A stretch of 64,000 bases of DNA from the NCBI GenBank assembly GCA_034331105.1, contig JAXQGB010000014.1, positions 310,001-374,000 on the forward strand, given 5' to 3'. How positions within the stretch are numbered: the stretch's first letter is position 1; every line of letters begins with the position of its first letter. Shown one piece after another: positions 17,516 to 26,067 of this stretch. The notes beneath the pieces were generated by a model that did not search any database, had not been told where the DNA came from, and saw nothing but the letters and a program-made list of their open reading frames with translations. The stretch comes from Caenicola sp034331105. GTDB taxonomy: Bacteria; Synergistota; Synergistia; Synergistales; Synergistaceae. A program made the position numbers and the translations under genes.

Positions 17516-17569
17516 TTGTCAACTAGTTTATTTTTTATGGTTGACATACTGCCCCATTAACTATAGTAT
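17516..17569 (+). promoter_or_regulatory. BirA-like operator overlapping the bioY promoter
   Basis: TTGTCAACT (17516-17524) and GGTTGACAT (17539-17547) form an inverted repeat with a 14-bp spacer, matching the form of BirA biotin-repressor sites. The right half contains a -35 TTGACA (17541-17546); TAGTAT (17564-17569, 17-bp spacer) or TATAGT (17562-17567) serves as -10. The ATG of bioY begins only 7-9 bp after the -10. Confidence 0.65.
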
Positions 17570-17576
17570 CTCTTTC

Positions 17577-18137
17577 ATGAAAACCCGCAGGCTGATATAC
17601 ATATCTATTTTTGCCATACTTACCGCCGTTGGAGCAAGGATCGCTGTTCCTCTTCCGCTGGTACCCTTCACGCTGCAGACTATGTTCTGCATGCTCGCGG
17701 GGCTTCTTTTGGGTCCAAAGTACGGAGCTGCTTCTCAGGCTTTTTACATGTTTATGGGGCTTGTGGGGGTTCCGGTATTTACAGGAGGAGGTGGGCTTTC
17801 TTCTATTTTCATGCCTTCCTTTGGATACGTCATCGGATTTGTGGCATGTGCCTGGATCACAGGAACTATCACCCAAAAAATATCCGCCACAGGAGGGATC
17901 CCAAGGATCAGGGATTATATGGCGGCTTCTCTTGCAGGGGTTGCCGGGGTATATATATTTGGGCTTCTGCATCTTTATCTGATAGTCAATTTCTGGATGC
18001 CGGGCAACGGGATGCCTCTCATGAAGGTCCTCTCCATTGGTTTTATCAGTACTATCGGCGGTGATATCCTGAAGGCGTTCCTCTCGTCGGTGATAGCTCT
18101 CAGGATCAAGAAGACATCGGTATTTTCCGGAATATGA
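17577..18137 (+). CDS. bioY: BioY biotin transporter (ECF S-component)
   Basis: This 186-residue six-helix protein is BioY, the substrate-binding unit for biotin uptake, either solo or with a shared ECF module. MKTRRLIYISIFAILTAVGA is the typical BioY N-terminus, followed by PLPLVPFTLQTMFCMLAGLLLGP and the GLVGVPVFTGGGG segment. The frame extends to a TTG at 17541, but that lies inside the operator, so ATG 17577 is chosen. There is no ribosome site and the -10 box is about 8 bp upstream, so the mRNA is probably leaderless. An ECF module without biotin genes lies 4 kb downstream and could in principle be shared. Confidence 0.92.
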   Translation: MKTRRLIYISIFAILTAVGARIAVPLPLVPFTLQTMFCMLAGLLLGPKYGAASQAFYMFMGLVGVPVFTGGGGLSSIFMPSFGYVIGFVACAWITGTITQKISATGGIPRIRDYMAASLAGVAGVYIFGLLHLYLIVNFWMPGNGMPLMKVLSIGFISTIGGDILKAFLSSVIALRIKKTSVFSGI

Positions 18138-18524
18138 TCAACTGCTGCCCCCTGAACGGTCGGTTTTTCCCTTTACAAATTCCTTGATCTTATTGAAGCT
18201 TGTTTCGCTTATCACATGCTCTATTCGGCAGGCGTCCATGTCGGCAGATAATTTGTCCACACCAAGTATGTCTACAAAAAATTTCGAGATTATCTTGTGT
18301 CTTTCATAGATCGCATTTGCCATATCAAGCCCCTTATCTGTAAGCACAAGCTCTCCGTTATGCTCCATTACTATAAGGCCTTTTTTTTCCAGAAGCTTCA
18401 CAGCTCTGCTGACACTTGGCTTGGCGTATCCAAGTTGATTTGCGATATCGATCGAACGTACGGTACCGTTCCTCTCCCTGAGGATCAGTATCGTTTCAAG
18501 ATAATTTTCTCCTGATTCCTGCAT
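18138..18524 (-). CDS. DtxR/MntR-family metal-dependent repressor
   Basis: A 128-residue regulator with an N-terminal winged helix (ENYLETILILRERNGTVRSIDIANQLGYAKPSVSRAVKLLEKKG) and a short C-terminal metal-binding and dimerisation domain (residues about 75-120, with MDACRIEH as in the DtxR/MntR metal site). There is no SH3-like third domain, so it is of the MntR size class. It probably represses iron or manganese uptake genes, none of which lie here. The start is ATG at 18524 behind GGTGG rather than one eight codons earlier. It follows the MBL hydrolase by 16 bp and ends directly against the bioY stop (TGATCA). Confidence 0.88.
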   Translation of the reverse strand: MQESGENYLETILILRERNGTVRSIDIANQLGYAKPSVSRAVKLLEKKGLIVMEHNGELVLTDKGLDMANAIYERHKIISKFFVDILGVDKLSADMDACRIEHVISETSFNKIKEFVKGKTDRSGGSS

Positions 18525-18540
18525 GACTTTCCCACCTCTG

Positions 18541-19362
18541 TTATTCATAATTGAGCTCGAGGCCTGCGCCCACTTCTTCGATTTTAAAAAATGTTCCGAG
18601 ATCGATTTTAGCCTTCATGTCAGTACAATGACAAGGGTGCATCATATCCGGCGCGATCCTTTTCAGTTCCCTTACAGTATTTTCCATCTGATCATGTCCC
18701 GCATTCTGCAAATGAAAACCGCCTATCACATCGACCACCCTATCAATGCCAGTCAGTTTTATTGCATGATCGATCATGTTGCATATGCCCGAGTGTGAAC
18801 AGCCGGTTATTATTACCAGGCCGTCTTTTGCCTCATATGCGAGAGCAGAATCATCCGGGCAGTGATCATCGATCCACTCGTTTTTGATGAGGGTTTGCCC
18901 AATGGGTTTCGTCTCCCCGGTTTTTCTTGGGATCTCCCCCAGCCAAAGTAATTTATCTGTAATTCTGACCGGACCTCTGGATTTTGAGACTTTGAAATAC
19001 TCCCCGATCACATCCTCCCTGAGGATCATCCCGATCTCCAGTTTACCGCATCGTTTTCTCTCGAATGCTCCCGGATGTGCGATCATTTCAGGCCGATCTT
19101 TTTTCATTGTCCTGTCAAAGTGCTGGACCAGATGGTTAAGTCCCCATGTATGATCGTTATGTCCATGGGAAAGTACTGTCATATCGGCATCGCTTACATT
19201 GATCCCCATGATCGCGGCATTTTTAATAAATATATCTGAATAGCCTGTATCAAATATTATCCTTCTTCCATCAGCTTCGATCCAGAAACTCAAACCGGGT
19301 TCAGCTGTAAAATATCTGTCTATAAGTGTATTATTGTCTACCAGAACTATCAGCTTTAGCAA
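18541..19362 (-). CDS. MBL-fold metallohydrolase
   Basis: A 273-residue metallo-beta-lactamase-fold protein with the metal motif SHGHNDHTWG (residues about 82-91), a later Asp region and ITGCSHSGICNM, typical of the group annotated as dihydropterin ribofuranosylaminobenzene phosphate synthase-like hydrolases (COG1237). It has no signal peptide and is cytoplasmic. The likely start is TTG 19362, seven bases after AGGGGG; a GTG three codons earlier touches the ribosome site. It is co-transcribed with the DtxR-type regulator. The reaction is unknown; family members act on phosphoester, lactone or thioester bonds. Confidence 0.85.
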   Translation of the reverse strand: MLKLIVLVDNNTLIDRYFTAEPGLSFWIEADGRRIIFDTGYSDIFIKNAAIMGINVSDADMTVLSHGHNDHTWGLNHLVQHFDRTMKKDRPEMIAHPGAFERKRCGKLEIGMILREDVIGEYFKVSKSRGPVRITDKLLWLGEIPRKTGETKPIGQTLIKNEWIDDHCPDDSALAYEAKDGLVIITGCSHSGICNMIDHAIKLTGIDRVVDVIGGFHLQNAGHDQMENTVRELKRIAPDMMHPCHCTDMKAKIDLGTFFKIEEVGAGLELNYE

Positions 19363-19409
19363 ATCATCCACCCCCTGATGATTTTACATGATACGGAGGT
19401 CTCCTGCCT

Positions 19410-20168
19410 GTGGAAATGAATACTGCTTTAACGCTTCTCCTGACAATGCTTACAGGAATAGCAGCCGGATTTTTGAACGTCACAGCCGGAGGCGGGACCA
19501 TACTGACCCTTCCCTTCCTGAATTTCATAGGGCTGGATCTCAGTGTCGCCAACGCTACGAACAGGGTTTCGATCCTCTTTCAAAACCTCTCGGCGATCAG
19601 GCACTACCATCAAAACGGAAAAATAGACTGGAAAGAAGCTGTCACATACATATTGCCTGCGACAGCAGGAGCCGTACTGGGAACGCTTTCAGCTGTTTAC
19701 ATGCCGCCCAGGGTATTCCATCTCGTTGCAGCAATTTCAATTTTTTCAATGGGGATCCTTTTAGTCGCTAAACCAAGAATGTGGGATGCTCCGCAAGGGG
19801 ACCCCCTCTCTCTGCCGCAAAGGATATCCGCGCTTTTTTTCGTTGGGATCTACGGCGGGTTCCTTCAGGCCGGGGTCGGCTTTCTGCTTATCTGGGCCAT
19901 TTCCGGAGGCTGCAAAAAAAACCTCAGAGAGGCAAATGTACTTAAGATAACAATTGTAGCTTTCTATACTATGGCAAGCCTGGCCCTTTTCGCATCTTTC
20001 GGAATGGTAAACTGGACAGCTGCATTTGCTCTTGCTTTCGGCTCAGTCATTGGAGGCAATGCAGGCGCAAGGTTCAACTTAAGGGCTAACGACCGCATTA
20101 TCAGATGGATCCTGACTGCCGTAGTTTTGATCAGCTCGATCAAAATGATGATCGATGCCTTCCGTTGA
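19410..20168 (+). CDS. TauE/SafE-family sulfite/anion exporter
   Basis: A 252-residue membrane protein with seven or eight helices in two TauE repeats, the first with GFLNVTAGGGTILTLPFL and the second with GFLQAGVGFLLIWAI, both diagnostic of the family, and NATNRVSILFQN between. It is thought to export sulfite, sulfoacetate or related organic sulfur anions. The start is GTG at 19410, nine bases after CGGAGGT; ATG at 19416 is also possible. It is divergent from the MBL/DtxR operon, and its end overlaps the next gene (helicase) by 14 bp. Confidence 0.88.
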   Translation: MEMNTALTLLLTMLTGIAAGFLNVTAGGGTILTLPFLNFIGLDLSVANATNRVSILFQNLSAIRHYHQNGKIDWKEAVTYILPATAGAVLGTLSAVYMPPRVFHLVAAISIFSMGILLVAKPRMWDAPQGDPLSLPQRISALFFVGIYGGFLQAGVGFLLIWAISGGCKKNLREANVLKITIVAFYTMASLALFASFGMVNWTAAFALAFGSVIGGNAGARFNLRANDRIIRWILTAVVLISSIKMMIDAFR

Positions 20169-22443
20169 TATGTGGAGAGACTTATTCCGAAGTAAAAGAC
20201 CCGGGGTCGAAGATTACTTAAAGTGGCTTCGCAGACAGGACGGAGACATTGCCTTATTGCACAGCATAAAGCCTAAAGAGGCGCAATACGGTCCTTTCGG
20301 GGACCTTGATCCCGAGATCATAGCTTCCCTGAAAGACAAAGGCATAGAAAGGCTCTACTCTCACCAAAGCCTGGCTTTTTCCCTGGCATCGGCAGGAAAG
20401 GACATCGTTGTGGTAACTCCTACAGCCTCGGGCAAGACACTTTGCTACGACCTGCCGGTACTTAACTCCATAGTCAAAGACCCTTCCGGAAGAGCTCTGT
20501 ACCTTTTCCCGACCAAGGCCTTGGCACAGGATCAGCTTACTGAGATAAATGAATTGAGCCGCTCCCTTAAAAGAGAGATCAAGTCTTTCACCTATGACGG
20601 AGATACTCCCCCATCAAACAGAAAAGAGATAAAAAAAGAGGCAAATATAGTTATTACAAACCCTGACATGCTGAACACAGCCATACTTCCCCACCATGCA
20701 AGCTGGGCAGGTTATTTCAGGGACCTTAACTTCATTGTGGTCGACGAACTGCATACTTACAGGGGGGTACTGGGTTCACACCTCGCGAACATCTTTGTCC
20801 GGCTGCTGAGGATCTGCAGACATTACGGCTCTGATCCTGTATTTATATGCTGTTCCGCCACTATTGCCAACCCCGGGGAGCATGCGGAACTCCTGACAGG
20901 AAAACCTGCTGTCCTGATCAACGAGAACGGAGCGCCCTCAGCACAAAAGGAACTTGTGATCTACAATCCACGGATGATAAACAAACGAAAAGGAATAAGG
21001 AGATCTTCGCTTTACGAGGCCGGAAGGCTGGCGCATAAAGCTGTCTCATTAGGCATCAGTTCGATACTCTTTACCGGGTCGAGAACAAATGTGGAGCTGC
21101 TTCTTAAAAACCTGAGGCAGCAACTTTTGAAAGACGGTACAGATCCCGGTTCGGTAGGGGGCTATCGCTCGGGATACCTGCCGACCGAAAGGCGGGAGAC
21201 AGAAAAAAACCTGAGAAACGGAAAGCTCAAAGCAGTGGTCAGCACAAATGCCCTTGAACTGGGCATAGACATCGGCTCTCTTGACATGGCTTTGATACAC
21301 GGCTTTCCGGGAAGCATCGCATCAGTCTGGCAGCAGGTCGGAAGGGCGGGAAGAAGAAACAGTCTTTCTGCTGCTGTGATCATTCCCTCCGGCCTGTCCA
21401 TCGACCAGTTTCTTGCAGAAAGACCCGGCTGGCTGCTTGGAGCATCTCCCGAAACTGCGAGGATAGACCCGCGCAACCCATATATAATGCTTGAACATAT
21501 CAAATGCGCTGTATTCGAGCTTCCCTTCAGGGCAAATGAGACTTTTGGCGGACAGAATATCAACGATATCCTTGAGTTTCTATCCATCCACGGGATGCTT
21601 GATGCGTTCGGGAATTCAGATACCCGGACATACTCATGGAACTCGGAAGAATACCCCGCGGCATCCTTTTCCATAAGGAGCGCTTCCGGCGAGAAATATG
21701 ACATTTACGACGTTGCCTCTCAGAAAAGATCCAGGCTGATAGGAACCATGGACAAACATTCAGCGTCTGCACTTATTTTTCCGGGAGCCGTATATTTCCA
21801 CAATGGAGATAGCTATTCAGTCCGGGAGATCGACTTTCAAAACAATAAATGTTTTGTTGAAAGATCCATTTCTGATACTTTTACGGAAGCAAAGGTCCAC
21901 GTCAGGACAAATATAGTGAGACGTGAAGAAGGCAGGGGGCTTTTTGCGTGGGGAGAGACGAAAGTCTCTGCTGCGTCCGGAATGTACAAGGTCATCGACA
22001 TCAACACCCGTAAGACAGTAGGTCACGGAACGGTAGATCTGCCCGAAGACCGGATAGATACAACATCTCTGTGGATAACGATGCCTGAAAAGGCTCGATC
22101 AAGGCCGGGACTTCTGCCCGCTATGGAGGGTCTGGCCAACCTGCTTAAAAATCTGGCCCCGCTTTTCCTTATGTGCGACAGAAGCGATATTTCTGTAAGC
22201 ACTGCATTGAGCGAGCCGGGTCTTAAGCAGCCCGCACTCTTTCTATCCGATGCCATCCCCGGAGGGGTCGGCCTTGCGGAAGGAGCCTACGATTCCATCA
22301 ATGTGATCTTGAGGGCATGCAGGGAACAGCTTGATTCATGCAGATGCAGGGACGGCTGTCCCTCCTGCATCGGGGCCGGAAACATTGGCATAAAAGCAAA
22401 AGACCTGACCAGGAAACTGCTTGACGATATCCTCTGCCCTTAA
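20155..22443 (+). CDS. DEAD/DEAH-box helicase with DUF1998 (MrfA/YprA-like)
   Basis: This 762-residue superfamily 2 helicase is of the YprA/MrfA/Hrq1 type. It has motif I TPTASGKTLCYD (about residue 87), motif II VDELHTYRG, motif III CSATIANP, motif VI QQVGRAGRR, and a C-terminal DUF1998 zinc domain with the cysteine cluster CRCRDGCPSC near residue 737. In Bacillus subtilis MrfA acts in repair of mitomycin-type adducts with the nuclease MrfB, but no MrfB is seen here. It overlaps tauE by 14 bp, so translation is coupled. Its stop codon overlaps that of the convergent ecfT by 3-4 bp. Confidence 0.9.
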   Translation: MPSVDMWRDLFRSKRPGVEDYLKWLRRQDGDIALLHSIKPKEAQYGPFGDLDPEIIASLKDKGIERLYSHQSLAFSLASAGKDIVVVTPTASGKTLCYDLPVLNSIVKDPSGRALYLFPTKALAQDQLTEINELSRSLKREIKSFTYDGDTPPSNRKEIKKEANIVITNPDMLNTAILPHHASWAGYFRDLNFIVVDELHTYRGVLGSHLANIFVRLLRICRHYGSDPVFICCSATIANPGEHAELLTGKPAVLINENGAPSAQKELVIYNPRMINKRKGIRRSSLYEAGRLAHKAVSLGISSILFTGSRTNVELLLKNLRQQLLKDGTDPGSVGGYRSGYLPTERRETEKNLRNGKLKAVVSTNALELGIDIGSLDMALIHGFPGSIASVWQQVGRAGRRNSLSAAVIIPSGLSIDQFLAERPGWLLGASPETARIDPRNPYIMLEHIKCAVFELPFRANETFGGQNINDILEFLSIHGMLDAFGNSDTRTYSWNSEEYPAASFSIRSASGEKYDIYDVASQKRSRLIGTMDKHSASALIFPGAVYFHNGDSYSVREIDFQNNKCFVERSISDTFTEAKVHVRTNIVRREEGRGLFAWGETKVSAASGMYKVIDINTRKTVGHGTVDLPEDRIDTTSLWITMPEKARSRPGLLPAMEGLANLLKNLAPLFLMCDRSDISVSTALSEPGLKQPALFLSDAIPGGVGLAEGAYDSINVILRACREQLDSCRCRDGCPSCIGAGNIGIKAKDLTRKLLDDILCP

Positions 22444-23210
22444 AACGGCACAAAGGCCCCAGCTGCTGCCAATATCAATGCAAATATCGAGACCCCGATA
22501 TCAGCCGTTCTGAATGGGTAACTCTTGTAGCCGCTCTCCCTCTTTCTGCAGTTGAAACCGCGAAGCTCTGCGGAGATCGCTGCACCCTCTATCTTTCTTA
22601 CAGATGTTATCAAAAGAGGTACACAAAGCGGAAAGATCAGGCCTATCTTTTTGAATATATTTTTTGTGTCAAAAGCAACTCCCCTGGCTGTCTGCGCCTC
22701 CATTATGCCTGCCATCTCGGCAGTGAAGACCGGAATGAACCTTATTGCTGTAGTCAGCGAAAAAGCGTATTTGTAAGGTATCCCCACTCTTCCCACAAGA
22801 ACGTTGGAAAGGTCGTTCATCTTTGTAATTGAGAGCATCAGTGCGAGAGGAAGCGTGGCGCCTATAAGACGGAGAGCCATCATCAGCGAAAACATGAACC
22901 CCTTATCAGTAATATAGACATTAAATGGCAGAGAGAGAAGGATATTGCCCTCCCTGATGAAAAAAACCTGTATGAAAAAAAGAAATGCGCAAAATTTTAT
23001 GAGGGTCCTGAGCATTGCCAGAGCCCTTGATGATATTCCCGCAACAGAGGCCATGCCGATGTTCAGCAGGATGATCATAAGGCAGAAGAGGGGACTGTCT
23101 GTCACAAAGCATGAGACACAGAGCATCAGCGATAAAAAGATCTTTGCAAGAGGGTTAAGCCTGTGAAGGAAAGAATCCCCGGGCGAATAGTCAAGGAAGC
23201 CGCCCATCAT
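22440..23210 (-). CDS. ecfT: ECF transporter transmembrane protein EcfT
   Basis: A 256-residue EcfT (CbiQ-like) protein: an N-terminal DSFLHRLNPLAKIFLSLML motif, several membrane helices and the coupling-helix motifs ARGVAFDTKN and SAELRGFNCRKRES, with the A-R-G and R-G signatures that touch the two ATPases. It links the ATPase pair to the substrate-binding S-component in vitamin and amino-acid importers. It is the last gene of the four-gene operon S-component, ATPase, ATPase, EcfT; the start overlaps the previous stop by 4 bp. The length is typical. Confidence 0.93.
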   Translation of the reverse strand: MMGGFLDYSPGDSFLHRLNPLAKIFLSLMLCVSCFVTDSPLFCLMIILLNIGMASVAGISSRALAMLRTLIKFCAFLFFIQVFFIREGNILLSLPFNVYITDKGFMFSLMMALRLIGATLPLALMLSITKMNDLSNVLVGRVGIPYKYAFSLTTAIRFIPVFTAEMAGIMEAQTARGVAFDTKNIFKKIGLIFPLCVPLLITSVRKIEGAAISAELRGFNCRKRESGYKSYPFRTADIGVSIFALILAAAGAFVPF

Positions 23211-24013
23211 TCTGCACCTCCTATCTTTTTCTTTACAGCCGAGACCATCTCATCCACGGTAACGACATTTTCATATTCCGCTCCAAGCCTCAGGGCAAGT
23301 TCTGTTATCTGTGGCGGCAGAAGTGAGGCGCTTGCAAGAAGAGATTCGTCCCTGATGATATCCTTTGTACTGCCGTGTGCAAGCAGCTCTCCGTCATTCA
23401 GGACCATTACCTCACGGGCAAAATCCTGCACTATCTCCATGTCGTGAGAGACCATAAGCACTGTTGCTCCTTTTTTGTTTATTGAGCTTATGCATTCCAT
23501 GATGTGCATGCATTCCCTGTAGTCAAGGCCTGTAGTCGGTTCATCCAAAAGCAGCAGCTCCGGTTCTGTCGCCAAGATCGAGGCCAGGACAAGCCTTTGC
23601 CGCTCACCTCTGCTCATGCTGAACGGATCTCTCTCCCCGTCAAGGGAAAATTCTTTAAGAGCCTTCTCACATCTCAACTCTATCTCTTCTTTCTCTTCCA
23701 TCACGCATTCCAGGCTGAACCGTATCTCATCGCGGACCCTGTTTTTGCATATCTGCCTGTCGGGATCCTGGAAGAGAAAACCTGTAAATTTTGCTATCCG
23801 GCTCGTCCTGACCAAAGCTGTATCAAAACCTCCTACATTTACAGCGCCACGGGAGGGTTTCAACAGTCCGTTGCAAAGCCTTGCAAGAGTAGACTTTCCT
23901 GCTCCGTTCGCTCCGATGAGTGCGGTGAAATCACCTTTTTTTAGCTCAAAAGAGACATCACTGATTATCTTTATTCCGTTAGTCGAGTAAGACACGTTAT
24001 CAAAGCGGATCAT
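23207..24013 (-). CDS. ecfA: ECF transporter ATPase EcfA-type (second)
   Basis: This 268-residue ABC ATPase has Walker A GANGAGKSTL (about residue 36), the Q-loop in FLFQDPDRQI, signature SRGERQRLVLAS in place of LSGGQ, Walker B ELLLLDEPTTGLD and the H-loop MVSHDM. The C-terminal extension of about 50 residues with VDEMVSAVKKKIGG is common in Ecf ATPases. It forms a heterodimer with the neighbouring ATPase to power the importer. ATGA-type 4-bp overlaps occur on both sides. The changed signature (SRGER) is tolerated in Ecf ATPases. Confidence 0.92.
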   Translation of the reverse strand: MIRFDNVSYSTNGIKIISDVSFELKKGDFTALIGANGAGKSTLARLCNGLLKPSRGAVNVGGFDTALVRTSRIAKFTGFLFQDPDRQICKNRVRDEIRFSLECVMEEKEEIELRCEKALKEFSLDGERDPFSMSRGERQRLVLASILATEPELLLLDEPTTGLDYRECMHIMECISSINKKGATVLMVSHDMEIVQDFAREVMVLNDGELLAHGSTKDIIRDESLLASASLLPPQITELALRLGAEYENVVTVDEMVSAVKKKIGGAE

Positions 24014-24849
24014 AACGTTATGCTCCTTACCATCTTTTCCGCCTCTGGGATATTGACGGGTACCGGCCCCATATAAAGATTTTCATCCCTTAGTCTGTCA
24101 GCAAGGGTTACGACCCTTGGACAGTTTACACCTGCACTCTCCATCTCTCTGCTGCTTTTAAGCACCTCGGAGACCGGCCCGTTCAGGATGACCCTTCCCC
24201 TGTCCATAACTGCCAGGCTCCCGGCGAATTCGCAAAGAAGCATGATTTTCTGTTCTACCACAACGATGGTGACCCCATGTTTTTCGTTCAGTTCTCTCAG
24301 AAGCTGGAATATCTGGCGGCTGCTCTGCGGATCCAGCTCTCCCGTCGGCTCATCCAGGACAAGTACATCAGGCATTAGTGCTATGATCGCAGATATCGCC
24401 ACTTTCTGCTTCTGCCCGCCGCTAAGGGTAGCTATGTTCCTCTCCCTTAGGTTTCTGATGCCGATTTTATCCAGGGCATCTGTCAACCGTTTTTCAATTT
24501 CATCGCGAGGAACTGAGAAATTTTCAAGTCCAAACAGTATCTCATCCTCTACCACGGACGAGACCATCTGGCTCTCAAAATCCTGGCGGACGCTTCCGAC
24601 CATCCCGGCAAGCTGCTCCGGCTTATTCTCGACCGTGTCAGAACCGTTAACTTCAACTGAACCGTAATAATCTCCGTGGAAATGATGGGGGATAATGCCA
24701 TTGATCGCATGCAGCAGAGTCGTCTTGCCTGCTCCGCTGCTCCCTATGACACCTAAGAAATCCCCCCTGCGTACTGTAATATCAACATTTTTCAGGGCTT
24801 CTTCCCTGCCGCCGTCATATTTAAAAGAGAGTCCGCTTATCCTGATCAT
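24010..24849 (-). CDS. ecfA: ECF transporter ATPase EcfA-type (first)
   Basis: A 279-residue ABC ATPase: Walker A GSSGAGKTTL (about residue 37), signature LSGGQKQKVAI, Walker B VLVLDEPTGELD and H-loop substitution VVEQK (Gln where His is usual). The replacement of the switch His suggests asymmetric ATP sites in the EcfA heterodimer, with the other subunit carrying the canonical His. It follows the S-component by 9 bp and overlaps the next ATPase by 4 bp. It belongs to the T-box-controlled operon. Confidence 0.9.
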   Translation of the reverse strand: MIRISGLSFKYDGGREEALKNVDITVRRGDFLGVIGSSGAGKTTLLHAINGIIPHHFHGDYYGSVEVNGSDTVENKPEQLAGMVGSVRQDFESQMVSSVVEDEILFGLENFSVPRDEIEKRLTDALDKIGIRNLRERNIATLSGGQKQKVAISAIIALMPDVLVLDEPTGELDPQSSRQIFQLLRELNEKHGVTIVVVEQKIMLLCEFAGSLAVMDRGRVILNGPVSEVLKSSREMESAGVNCPRVVTLADRLRDENLYMGPVPVNIPEAEKMVRSITL

Positions 24850-24858
24850 TTTCTTTGA

Positions 24859-25428
24859 TCAGTTTCTTTTCAGCGCAAGCTTCAATGGCACATAAAGGAT
24901 CTGCACTATCACTGAGTTTATCGCAGCAGTTCCAAATATTATTCCCATGAAGATGGCCAGCGGCACCGGCTTGACATCAGCGCCCGCATAAAAGATAAAG
25001 TACATTACCGCAATGAATGTAAAACCGCTCGCCAATGTGCTGATAAATGTGCTGATGACAGGTATCGGGGAAAATTTACCCTGCTTTATGGGAATATGCA
25101 TAAAAGCTGCCATGACCAGGGCACCAAGAAGTTCACTAACGAAATTGATATACGGCGTTCCCGGGAAGAACTGGCAGATCGCTCCTGCAAGAAGGCCGAT
25201 CACTGCGGCCTCTTTGAATCTCGGCCTTATGATAAGTATTGAAAGGCAGTACATCGCAATAATAAAATTCGGTTTCATGCCCATCGAAAACATGGAACCG
25301 ACAAAAAATTTGAGGACTGCCCCCGCTGCAAGCAGCACTCCCACAAGAAGCACATCTGATATTGAAAGGCCCTCTCTCTTCTCAACTGCCACAACTCTCT
25401 GCTCTCTTACTGCTGCTCTCTGCTCCAT
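24859..25428 (-). CDS. trpP: TrpP-like tryptophan transporter S-component
   Basis: A 189-residue membrane protein with five or six helices and a polar 25-residue N-terminus. It resembles the TrpP family: GMKPNFIIAMYCLSILIIRP and GAICQFFPGTPYINFVSELLGALV are distinctive. The start is ATG at 25428, nine bases after AAAGGG. It leads an operon with two EcfA ATPases and EcfT, so it is the substrate-binding unit of a complete ECF importer. The tryptophan assignment gains support from the upstream T-box leader whose specifier codon reads TGG. Confidence 0.88.
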   Translation of the reverse strand: MEQRAAVREQRVVAVEKREGLSISDVLLVGVLLAAGAVLKFFVGSMFSMGMKPNFIIAMYCLSILIIRPRFKEAAVIGLLAGAICQFFPGTPYINFVSELLGALVMAAFMHIPIKQGKFSPIPVISTFISTLASGFTFIAVMYFIFYAGADVKPVPLAIFMGIIFGTAAINSVIVQILYVPLKLALKRN

Positions 25429-25507
25429 AATTACCAACCCTTTCTCGTCTTGACTGCTCTCTCTTCTCTTCTTTGCTCTCTCTTATTTTTACGCTCTAAG
25501 GTATCTA

Positions 25508-25826
25508 TGTATAAAAAAATCTGCCCTTTGAATTCTCAAAGGACAGATATATTTCATCTGCGGTACCACCTTAGTTGATCCGAACCGGACCCTCTCTAAC
25601 GGATGTGCCGTCACACACCCTGCCGTTTACGCCGGCATACGTCTCGGATACTCGGCTTTCGCCTTTGACCTCGCCCTCGGTGGTCCATTTGCCGATCTGC
25701 TTTTCCGCAGGGTTCTCATCATCCCCCGCTCTCTGTAGGCGCATGAAACGGTTTGATCTCCACTTCATCGGTTTGAATATTTATAATATTGGAGTGAAAA
25801 TTACCATCAAAACCTTTAATTGTCAA
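25508..25826 (-). promoter_or_regulatory. tryptophan T-box leader with promoter and terminator
   Basis: On the minus strand a promoter, TTGACA (25826-25821), 17 bp, TAATTT (25803-25798), begins the leader. Stem I contains the specifier loop AAATGGACCACCG with codon TGG (25687-25685), reading Trp. The T-box sequence AAGGTGGTACCGCAG lies at 25572-25558 and overlaps a terminator whose ATCTGTCCTTTGA / TCAAAGGGCAGAT stem is followed by seven Ts. Uncharged tRNA-Trp should switch it to antitermination of trpP-ecfAAT. Confidence 0.9.
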
Positions 25827-26067
25827 CACATGTCTGTGTATATTTTACATAAATGAAAAAATATCCCGGTATCACCTGTTTGAATACGATCAAGTGCCTT
25901 TTGCAGCCTTAAACCTCCCGACCCGAAACAAGGTCATGGAATTGTATGATTTAATAAAGTATTACTCTATCAAAACAAGAACTGACAAATTATATTTCTT
26001 GATAAATAATGCTTCAAATCTCGCTTTTCTCTGTTATTATTTACGGGTGGATAAGGGAAGTGATAAC

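Noticed and set aside
25894..26067. N-terminal extension of YqeC
   Set aside because: Low-complexity residues not seen in the family; TTG 26068 has a proper ribosome site.
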